Source of the DNA: Alphaproteobacteria bacterium | GTDB lineage: Bacteria; Pseudomonadota; Alphaproteobacteria; JAUXUR01 | Direction of reading: 5' to 3' | Length of the DNA: 52,587 nucleotides | Assembly (NCBI GenBank): GCA_030696155.1 | Contig: JAUYSY010000083.1 | Coordinates: 1 to 52,587 of the forward strand | Shown: piece by piece, positions 10,538 to 17,183 of the stretch | Position numbering within the stretch: position 1 is the first letter of the stretch | Layout: every line of letters starts with the position of its first letter | Position numbers and translations under genes: made by a program | Notes under the pieces: generated by a model | The model's database searches: none | Told to the model about the DNA's origin: nothing | What the model saw: only the letters and a program-made list of their open reading frames with translations

Positions 10538-11582
10538 ATTATGGACTCATTTTATTGTACCTGGGCTGCAAATTTTGCTTTATATCATGTGCATTATTGT
10601 GCCGCTCATTTTATCCGTTGCGTATTTGACGTATGTTGAGCGTAAAGTCATTGGCGCCATGCAATTGCGCAAAGGGCCCAATGTTGTTGGTCCTTTTGGG
10701 TTGTTGCAACCATTCGCCGATGCTTTTAAATTATTGTTTAAAGAGCCTATTATTCCGTCAGGTTCAAGCAAGTTCTTGTTTTTATTAGCACCCGTTCTAA
10801 CTTTTTCATTAAGTTTTGCAGCATGGGCGGTGATTCCTTTTGAATCGGGCGTGGTGCTTGCCAATATTAATGTGGGTATTCTTTATCTTTTTGCGCTTTC
10901 ATCTTTGGGTGTTTATGGCGTGATTATTGCCGGTTGGGCGAGTAATTCACGTTATGCTTTTTTAGGTGCGCTTCGCTCTGCGGCTCAAATGGTGTCTTAC
11001 GAGGTTTCGATTGGTTTTGTGCTGGTTACCGTTTTGTTGCTTTCAGGATCACTCAATTTATCAGATGTGGTTATGGCGCAAAAAGGCCTGTGGTTTTGTG
11101 TGCCTTTATTTCCCATGTTTGTTATTTTTATAGTATCGGCCCTTGCTGAAACAAATCGTTCACCTTTTGATTTAGCTGAAGGCGAGTCTGAAATTGTCGC
11201 AGGGTATTTCGTTGAATATTCATCCATGAGCTTTGCGCTGTTTTACTTGGGTGAATATGCCAATATGATCTTAATGAGCGCTATGGCCGCGTTATTATTC
11301 TTAGGCGGTTGGTTGCCACCTATTGATATGGTGCCATTCACATGGATTCCAGGTCCTATTTGGTTTTGTTTGAAAATCGCTTTTGTGCTTTTCATCTTCC
11401 TGTGGGTGAGGGCAACTTTCCCCCGTTATCGTTATGATCAATTGATGCGTTTGGGTTGGAAAGTGTTTTTACCATTTTCACTCATCTGGGTTATTCTGAC
11501 AGCTGGTTTTGTTGTTATTAAAAACGAACTTAATGCGAGTGCGCCTAAAATTCACGCTATATCATCGAAGGAAACGTCATGA
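10530..11582 (+). CDS. nuoH: NADH-quinone oxidoreductase subunit H (NuoH)
   Basis: A 350-residue inner-membrane subunit with about eight helices that forms the outer part of the quinone channel and the first proton path. Conserved stretches are [36 protein letters not shown], and the acidic loop [20 protein letters not shown] followed by [20 protein letters not shown]. It overlaps nuoG upstream and nuoI downstream (ATGA at 11579). Confidence 0.97.
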   Translation: MLELWTHFIVPGLQILLYIMCIIVPLILSVAYLTYVERKVIGAMQLRKGPNVVGPFGLLQPFADAFKLLFKEPIIPSGSSKFLFLLAPVLTFSLSFAAWAVIPFESGVVLANINVGILYLFALSSLGVYGVIIAGWASNSRYAFLGALRSAAQMVSYEVSIGFVLVTVLLLSGSLNLSDVVMAQKGLWFCVPLFPMFVIFIVSALAETNRSPFDLAEGESEIVAGYFVEYSSMSFALFYLGEYANMILMSAMAALLFLGGWLPPIDMVPFTWIPGPIWFCLKIAFVLFIFLWVRATFPRYRYDQLMRLGWKVFLPFSLIWVILTAGFVVIKNELNASAPKIHAISSKETS

Positions 11583-12067
11583 AAAAATTGACGCGTACAC
11601 TTAAAAGCTTTTTGTTGGTTGAATTGGCGTCAGGGCTTTGGCTGACGTTGAAATATATGTTCAAGAAAAAAGTAACACTCAATTATCCTTTTGAAAAAGG
11701 TCCATTAAGCCCAAGATTTCGGGGTGAGCATGCTTTAAGACGTTACGAAAACGGCGAAGAACGTTGTATTGCCTGTAAATTATGCGAGGCCGCCTGTCCT
11801 GCACAAGCGATCACCATTGAAGCTGAAGCCCGCGAAGATGGAAGCCGTCGTACAACGCGTTATGATATTGATATGACGAAATGTATTTATTGTGGTTATT
11901 GCCAGGAAGCGTGTCCCGTAGACGCGATTGTGCAAGGTCCTAATTTTGAATTTACAGTCGAAACGCGTGAAGAGCTTTTTTATGATAAGGATAAATTACT
12001 CTCCAATGGTGATCGTTGGGAAGCTGAAATTCAGCGTAATTTAGAACAAGATGCTAAGTATAGGTAA
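11579..12067 (+). CDS. nuoI: NADH-quinone oxidoreductase subunit I (NuoI)
   Basis: A 162-residue subunit with two 4Fe-4S ferredoxin motifs (clusters N6a and N6b) that relay electrons to N2. The ligands are Cys63, 66, 69, 73 in [12 protein letters not shown] and Cys102, 105, 108, 112 in [12 protein letters not shown]. It overlaps nuoH by 4 bases. It is the last nuo gene here: nuoJ-N, which normally follow, are missing. Two decayed copies of its 3' end lie downstream at 14278-14403 and 14895-15145. Those copies share several bases with each other that differ from this gene, so the 3' part of nuoI may have been replaced by incoming DNA. Confidence 0.97.
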   Translation: MKKLTRTLKSFLLVELASGLWLTLKYMFKKKVTLNYPFEKGPLSPRFRGEHALRRYENGEERCIACKLCEAACPAQAITIEAEAREDGSRRTTRYDIDMTKCIYCGYCQEACPVDAIVQGPNFEFTVETREELFYDKDKLLSNGDRWEAEIQRNLEQDAKYR

Positions 12068-12186
12068 TAAGCGTTGGCAATATACTGTATGCTTGCGTTA
12101 TTCTAATTGTTTGTAACGTGAATTTGGAAATTTAAAAGCATCTACATTCAAGCACAACCATTTGAATTAAAAAGAAAAATAAAGAG

Positions 12187-12314
12187 GTCCGTCGTTGCGA
12201 ACCCCCCACTTTTTTTTTAGGGGGGGGTGTGGCAATCCAGTCCTAAAATCAACTTTTATAAGGCTATTTTCTGGATTGCTTCTTCGCCTTCAGCTCATCG
12301 CAACGACGGAAACC
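12187..12314. repeat. Family F palindromic element after nuoI
   Basis: The ends are inverted: GTCCGTCGTTGCGA at the left and TCGCAACGACGGA at the right. Inside is a C-run / G-run hairpin (ACCCCCCACTTT then AGGGGGGGGTGTGG) and CTGGATTGC. It occupies the middle of the 411-bp gap between nuoI and the next gene. Outside the element I see only AT-rich sequence in this gap. Confidence 0.75.
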
Positions 12315-12478
12315 TTAGGTTTCCTAATGCAGGCATCATCGAGTTCGCCTTTATAATAAATGGTTCATGACTTTGAAAAAAGACCATTGTATATTCAAAG
12401 TTTCTTGATTATAACGCATTCTTAATATATTTTGTGTGCTCAAAGTAAAAATCGGCAATAATTTTTTGGAAAATCACA

Positions 12479-14254
12479 ATGAAACAAATTATTTTGATGC
12501 TGTTTTTTCTTATTTCAGGATTAGAAATTAGAAACAACCAAACCTATGCAGCAGGAAATGAACAAGAATCTGCGATTGTTGCTATAAATGAAGACGCACA
12601 ATCTGAGTTTGTAATAGCGGAAAAAACGCCAATTAAAAAACTTTCGGATATTTTTCGTACATCACAAAAAACGACACCATTTTTAACACCGCAAGTTTCC
12701 AAAGATGAAATTTTTAAGATTTATCATGCCATGGCTAATTCATTTCAATATTTAACAAAAGAAGATAAACCTTGGGATATACCACTTCCAGAGTTTTATG
12801 ATTTAGCTAAAGCGCTTATCAGCTCAATAAATTATGGTGTGCATGAATATTGCAAAAAAGAGATCATTGAAAAAGCAAAAAATTTCTTGGAAACGGCAAA
12901 AAATGGGAATTTAATTACCTATCGATGGTTTTTAAAATTTTCAGGGCTTTGTGCAGCGATTGCGACGATAGGCCGTCAGAAGATCGATCTTGAATCTGAT
13001 TCAAATAATATTTATTCATATCAACAAGCTTTGATGAATGCATTTGTCGCATCGAATTACGACCCACAAGCTTATTTTGATGCAATTGATAAAATTGGAT
13101 CACCTATCACACATGAAATAGGGTCAATTAATGCAATGGCCGAACTTTTTCCTGAAATTGTTATTCTGCCTTATCCGTTTGATTTAAGTGATGCTGATAT
13201 TTTTTTGAATTTTCCAGGTAAAACAAAACATGTATGGTTTGCAGGTTTTGCAAATAAAGAAGCTACAGCAGATGGTCAGAGAAAGGATCCTCATGATTTT
13301 TTCTATCATGACATACTTCATTTAGCTATTATAAGACAAGCTTTATCAACAAATAATATTGCTTTTTTTTATGCACAATATTTACAATATGTAAAAGATT
13401 TTTCTTACGATTATTTTAAAAAAAATCAGCAAGAACGTGTTCAACTTTTTTTTGAAGCGTTAGAATTGACCCAAAATTTTTTGGAGGAATTTCTTAAAGA
13501 TCCTAATCAGGGCGAAGATACAAAAAGAATGTATAGTTTTTTTAGCTTTGCAATTTTTCATGAATTTTCTATGAGTTTAATTGGCCGATTGCATTTAATA
13601 ATAAATCCTGATGCTCTTTTGAATATTTTTAAAATAGCTATTAATCCTATGCTTTCTTCTGATTATTATGGACCGCTTCTTCCTGAAAAAATTAAAACAG
13701 CGTTAAAATTAGAAATTTTTCAACCTGTTGAGACATTGGCTGTAAATTTTTTGAATGATCTGCTTTCTTATACTAATGCACATCATTTTAGTTTATTTGA
13801 GGAGCTTAAAAAATATACTAAAAGGTCGTTTTTACCATTTCCTTTAATCAATTATTATGCTGTAGAAAATTTTATTGTTTGGAATCCATCAATTTATTAT
13901 ACCGACTATTTTGAAAAAACTGTTAAAAAACATTGTCAAGAAAATAATATATCTATTGGTGAAATGGATGCATTTACTTTTTTTTATAATCGTTTAAGTG
14001 AGTTTGATTCTGGTAATAAAATTCCAAGGACGATGGCATTTTTTTACAATTTTAAAGGAAATCCTTTCAAATTAGATTGGGAGCCAATCATTTATTCAAT
14101 GGATGTTTTTATACATAAGGATTTTGCTTTTACTAAATCTAAAGAAGAACTTGCGCAACTATTTAAAAATGATTTACCAGCAAGACAAGATGGTCATCCA
14201 TTGCCCATTTTGCGTTATTATGGTGCTGATACGCAACCAGTTATTATTGAGTAG
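12479..14254 (+). CDS. Secreted protein of unknown function (591 aa)
   Basis: I do not recognise a family. The N-terminus MKQIILMLFFLISGLEI begins a signal peptide that probably ends at TYAAG (near residue 25). The mature part is rich in aromatic, Asp/Glu and Lys residues. A possible metal site is PHDFFYHDILHLA near residue 277, with His residues spaced H-x4-H-x3-H. No other membrane helix is evident. The gene lies between nuoI and the first broken nuoI copy and is more AT-rich than the nuo genes, which suggests it arrived as cargo. Export and location suggest an accessory or host-directed role, but that is inference. Confidence 0.8.
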   Translation: MKQIILMLFFLISGLEIRNNQTYAAGNEQESAIVAINEDAQSEFVIAEKTPIKKLSDIFRTSQKTTPFLTPQVSKDEIFKIYHAMANSFQYLTKEDKPWDIPLPEFYDLAKALISSINYGVHEYCKKEIIEKAKNFLETAKNGNLITYRWFLKFSGLCAAIATIGRQKIDLESDSNNIYSYQQALMNAFVASNYDPQAYFDAIDKIGSPITHEIGSINAMAELFPEIVILPYPFDLSDADIFLNFPGKTKHVWFAGFANKEATADGQRKDPHDFFYHDILHLAIIRQALSTNNIAFFYAQYLQYVKDFSYDYFKKNQQERVQLFFEALELTQNFLEEFLKDPNQGEDTKRMYSFFSFAIFHEFSMSLIGRLHLIINPDALLNIFKIAINPMLSSDYYGPLLPEKIKTALKLEIFQPVETLAVNFLNDLLSYTNAHHFSLFEELKKYTKRSFLPFPLINYYAVENFIVWNPSIYYTDYFEKTVKKHCQENNISIGEMDAFTFFYNRLSEFDSGNKIPRTMAFFYNFKGNPFKLDWEPIIYSMDVFIHKDFAFTKSKEELAQLFKNDLPARQDGHPLPILRYYGADTQPVIIE

Positions 14255-14277
14255 GTGTATTTTAGGTGAGTGTCCTC

Positions 14278-14403
14278 AACTTTAAATTCATTGTTGAAAC
14301 GCGCGAAGAGCTTTTTTATGATAAACATAAAATATTATCCAATGGCGATCGCTGGGAAGCAGAAATTGAACGTAATTTAGAACAAGATACTAAGTATAGG
14401 TAG
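14278..14403 (+). pseudogene. nuoI: Displaced 3' end of nuoI, copy 1
   Basis: The 126 bp encode, without interruption, 41 residues matching NuoI 122-162 ([13 protein letters not shown], then NGDRWEAEI) and a TAG stop. No start codon or N-terminal part precedes it. Most differences from nuoI are synonymous (for example GGC GAT CGC for GGT GAT CGT), so it diverged while coding or came from another allele. Similarity ends at the stop codon. It follows the stop of the 591-aa gene by 23 bases. Confidence 0.9.
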
Positions 14404-14505
14404 GTATTTATTTAAATATATCGTATTTATATTGACTTAATTTCAAATGTAATATATTAGTAATTTCCTAAAGTATGTTTATGTAAACAAATATGGAGAT
14501 TAAAA

Positions 14506-14808
14506 ATGTTAAAATTAATAAGATTGTCGTTTTTACTTATGGTGTTGTTTTCAACGTCCAGTCAAGCTGGGATATTGATATTGGGTGTTCAATATAATTT
14601 AAAAGGTTATTATATTGAGGTGGATGAACCAGAGAAGACGATTGCTGATTTAAAGGTAAAAGTAGCTGAATATTTTAATATAAATGTTGAAGATTTTGAT
14701 CTTTATGAAGATGGTGGGGCTTCTCGTCCTGAAAAAATGTTCAATGATGATAAGTTAATCGATGATACTAAATCAGCCACTGGAATAATAGTAAGACTAA
14801 GAAAATAA
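14506..14808 (+). CDS. Secreted small protein with ubiquitin-like fold (predicted)
   Basis: A 100-residue protein with a signal peptide (MLKLIRLSFLLMVLFSTSSQ, cut near SQA-G) and a good GGAGAT ribosome site. The mature part of about 78 residues lines up by pattern with ubiquitin: a beta hairpin (GVQYNL / GYYIEVDEPEKT), a helix TIADLKVKVAEYFNI in the place of TIENVKAKIQDKEGI, then VEDFDLYEDGG for the QQRLIFAGK strand, DDKLIDDT for LEDGRTLSDY, and a last strand IIVRLRK like HLVLRLR. It ends in RLRK, not RLRGG, so conjugation is not expected. The gene stands between two broken nuoI copies. The fold call is by eye and needs a profile or structure search. Confidence 0.6.
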   Translation: MLKLIRLSFLLMVLFSTSSQAGILILGVQYNLKGYYIEVDEPEKTIADLKVKVAEYFNINVEDFDLYEDGGASRPEKMFNDDKLIDDTKSATGIIVRLRK

Positions 14809-14834
14809 TCTTTCAACTGTAATGCTGACGTTTA

Positions 14835-14863
14835 AGTCCGTCCTTTTAAGGGGGCGGACAAAC
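14835..14863. other. Short inverted repeat after the ubiquitin-like gene
   Basis: GTCCGTCC and GGGGCGGAC can pair around a small loop about 30 bases after the stop. There is no clear T-run on either side, so it may be a weak transcription stop or a repeat remnant. Confidence 0.35.
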
Positions 14864-14894
14864 AAAACATGAATAAGATAAATAAATATAGCTG

Positions 14895-15145
14895 ATTGAA
14901 GCCGAAGCACGTGAATACGTTTGTCGTCGTACAACGTGTTATGGCATTGATATGACAAAATGTATTTATTGTAGTTATTGCCAAGAAGCTTGTTCCGTTG
15001 ATGCCATTGTTGAAGGTCCAAATTTGAATTTATGCTTGAAACCCGCGAAGTGTTTTTTTATGATAAGCATAAATTATTATCCAATGGCGATCGCTGGGAA
15101 GCTGAAATTCACCATAATTTAGAACAGAATGCGAAGTATAAATAG
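14895..15145 (+). pseudogene. nuoI: Displaced 3' end of nuoI, copy 2 (frameshifted)
   Basis: Matches NuoI from about residue 80 to the stop, including the second cluster motif, where [15 protein letters not shown] has become [16 protein letters not shown] one-base deletion in the AATTTTGAA stretch shifts the frame (AATTTGAA here), and the end reads AKYK-stop. It shares with copy 1 at least six base states not found in intact nuoI (CGC GAA, CAT, TTATCC, GGC GAT CGC, TAG). It is more decayed than copy 1 and so probably older. Confidence 0.9.
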
Positions 15146-15206
15146 TTCTTTTAAATTGTTGAATTTATGTCTAGAATAAAGTACTAAAATCTAAGGGTTG
15201 TAAAAA

Positions 15207-15512
15207 ATGCATAAAAAAACTATAGTAAATACAACAAAATCTCCTATGAAATATCGCGGAAATATTGTTTTATTGGTGTTGTTTTTGATTTTGTGGTTTC
15301 CAATAGCCTTGGTGCTTCTTTTTAAAAATGCATATATTCCCAAGAAAAATAAAATTATTTATTTATCATATCATGGAAATTATATTTGGCTCTTTTTTTG
15401 GGCTATTTTTTTCTTTCCAATTGCAATGATTTTAATTTTTATTATTGGATTTGATCAAGTGGAAGAGGAATTTTATGATAGTCCTGAGCATATCACTATT
15501 CATAGAGAATAA
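15207..15512 (+). CDS. Small membrane protein with internal duplication (unknown function)
   Basis: 101 residues, two hydrophobic helices at about 18-40 and 56-80, and a charged tail. The two halves look like copies of one unit: YRGNIVLLVLFLILWFPIAL and YHGNYIWLFFWAIFFFPIAM share Y-x-G-N, a hydrophobic run and F-P-I-A. I know no family for it. It starts 61 bases after the second broken nuoI copy and ends 7 bases before repeat E1, so it is the third accessory gene of the nuoI insertion zone. Confidence 0.65.
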   Translation: MHKKTIVNTTKSPMKYRGNIVLLVLFLILWFPIALVLLFKNAYIPKKNKIIYLSYHGNYIWLFFWAIFFFPIAMILIFIIGFDQVEEEFYDSPEHITIHRE

Positions 15513-15519
15513 AATTAAT

Positions 15520-15800
15520 CAATCTGCCGGACAAAAATTTAATTTTGGATGAAAACTAGCAAACTCTAGCCGTTTCCCTGAACAGGCGAGAAGCGAAGCT
15601 TCGAGCACGGATTCAGGGTCCAATTAACACTCATGATCGTAGATCATGACGTTATTTAAATAATTTTGCCATGCTCTTTCGAGCATGAATTTCGTTTTGG
15701 ATCCTGAATTTGCGTATGAAGCTTTGCTTCAACGCGTTCAGGAAAACAAAGGTATGTAGACAATTTTCTATCATAAAAATAAAAATTGTCCCGTAGATTG
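15520..15800. mobile_element. MITE-like element family E, copy E1 (281 bp)
   Basis: The left end CAATCTGCCGGACAAA and the right end, read inverted, CAATCTACGGGACAA form terminal inverted repeats. The inside holds several hairpins (CCTGAAC...ATTCAGGG, GATCGTAGATC, CCTGAATTTGCG...GCGTTCAGG). It has no open frame of note. The second copy, 19551-19831, has the same length and orientation and about 85-90% identity by eye. Confidence 0.8.
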
Positions 15801-15852
15801 ATATTTTCTATATATTATAATTAATTTATTATTACAGTAAATATAAGTAAAA

Positions 15853-16713
15853 TTATTTAAATGTTTCGGTAAATTTTTTAAAATAAAATGGATCGCAGTC
15901 ATCTTCTAATGCCCAAGCCCAGGCTAAAACTGCTTGAACAAAATTCCATTGGGCAATGCGTTGAGAAGGTGTTTTAAGAATATGTGCAAAAAGCTGGATG
16001 CGTTTTTCAATAATTTCTTTAGCATTAGGTATTGTTAATAAATCAGGGATGGGGTTGCGGATAAAAGCTGCAATCTCGTATGCAGGGTCACCAATGATGC
16101 CTTTGGGATCAATTGCTATCCAATCATTGGAATGAGACAAAATATTATCATGGTGTAAATCACCATGAAGCAAAACGTTTTTGGGGGATGTTTCTAAAAG
16201 ATGATTTTTTAAATCACGTGCTTTTTGTAAATATTCGGAGGGGATATTGAGATCTTGATCTAAAAGAGCAAGCCAATCTGAAATATGTGGGAATTGATTT
16301 TCAATCGGCAAAGGCGCTTTGTGGAGTTTTGTGATTAGATCTGATGCAATATAAATAGCTTCTTCATCACGAAGATTAAAATAGTTTTTGAGTGATTGTC
16401 CAGGTATTGCACGTTCTATAAGTAAAGCATCGTCTTTTTCGGCATATAATTTGACACAGGAATGTTCTGCAAAAGCCCTGAGAGCATTTGCTTCTTTTCT
16501 TAAAGATTCAATGTCAGGACTTATTTTTAAAATGACTGGTTTTGTATTTTGAACTGCCGAGAGGACATAATTGTAAGTGAGATTATTAAAGGGGGTAAGT
16601 TGCGTTAGGTGCCAATCTTCAGCATATTCTTGAATAAGCTTTGGTAAAGAATGAAGCCAGTTTTTACCTTTGTCGCCATAAAGATTGATTATGTTTTGGT
16701 TGAAGTGTTGCAT
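15853..16713 (-). CDS. Aminoglycoside phosphotransferase family kinase, APH(6)-like
   Basis: 286 residues with the kinase-like APH fold. Visible motifs are ILKIS with the ATP-binding Lys63, the catalytic loop LLHGDLHHDNIL (Asp185 and Asn190) and the metal-binding IDPKGIIGDPAYE (Asp202), which most resembles the StrB / hydroxyurea-resistance kinase branch that phosphorylates streptomycin at position 6. Chromosomal members may act on other small molecules, so resistance is not certain. The gene is a single unit on the minus strand inside the segment bounded by elements E1 and E2. Confidence 0.85.
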   Translation of the reverse strand: MQHFNQNIINLYGDKGKNWLHSLPKLIQEYAEDWHLTQLTPFNNLTYNYVLSAVQNTKPVILKISPDIESLRKEANALRAFAEHSCVKLYAEKDDALLIERAIPGQSLKNYFNLRDEEAIYIASDLITKLHKAPLPIENQFPHISDWLALLDQDLNIPSEYLQKARDLKNHLLETSPKNVLLHGDLHHDNILSHSNDWIAIDPKGIIGDPAYEIAAFIRNPIPDLLTIPNAKEIIEKRIQLFAHILKTPSQRIAQWNFVQAVLAWAWALEDDCDPFYFKKFTETFK

Positions 16714-16778
16714 TGGATGATTTTAATGTAAATTGTACAATATTTAAATACTCATGCAACACTAACCAATTGTACAAA

Positions 16779-17054
16779 TTAATCGGTTTGGCGCATTCCT
16801 TGCTTGGTGTTTTCTTTAAAAACATCACTATCTTTAATTTGATTTAATTCGACATGTGATGTTTCCATTGAGCTCATTATTTCATCTATATCGGCGCGCA
16901 TTTTTTGAAGTTTTATTTGCATGTCTTTCATTTTCTCACATGTATTGTTCATTCTTGTTTTTATATTGTGATCTTTTGTGTCTGCATTTACCTGAGTAGC
17001 AGAAATGAAAATTATTGAAGATAGAAATAAAGTTTTTTTAAAGGTAGTTTTCAT
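16779..17054 (-). CDS. Small exported coiled-coil protein
   Basis: 91 residues. The signal peptide MKTTFKKTLFLSSIIFISAT is probably cut after VNA (residue 24). The rest is a charged helix rich in Lys, Glu and Met (EKMKDMQIKLQKMRADIDEI) that should form a coiled coil. I know no family. It is divergent from the copper gene at 17184 and shares its upstream region, which hints at co-regulation. The many methionines could bind copper, but this is speculation. Confidence 0.65.
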   Translation of the reverse strand: MKTTFKKTLFLSSIIFISATQVNADTKDHNIKTRMNNTCEKMKDMQIKLQKMRADIDEIMSSMETSHVELNQIKDSDVFKENTKQGMRQTD

Positions 17055-17091
17055 TTTTTTTCCTTACTAAACATCTTGACTAAGTTTTCAT

Positions 17092-17107
17092 ATTGACCCT
17101 AGTCAAT
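17092..17107. promoter_or_regulatory. Inverted repeat in the divergent promoter region of the copper gene
   Basis: ATTGAC-CCTA-GTCAAT is a perfect 6-bp inverted repeat midway between the two divergent genes. Both halves also look like -35 boxes (TTGACC forward, TTGACT reverse). A third TTGAC lies at 17076-17080. It could be an operator or paired promoters. No regulator gene is nearby. Confidence 0.35.
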
Positions 17108-17183
17108 TGATTTCCCTAATTTATATAACAGCATATGTGTATATTAATTTCAATAAAAATATGTTTTAAATAAATGAAATGTG

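Noticed and set aside
12068-15512. Classic integrative element with integrase at the nuoI end
   Set aside because: No recombinase, tRNA or phage gene is seen, and the duplicated ends have different lengths (126 and 251 bp), so only the gene-end replacement pattern itself is claimed.
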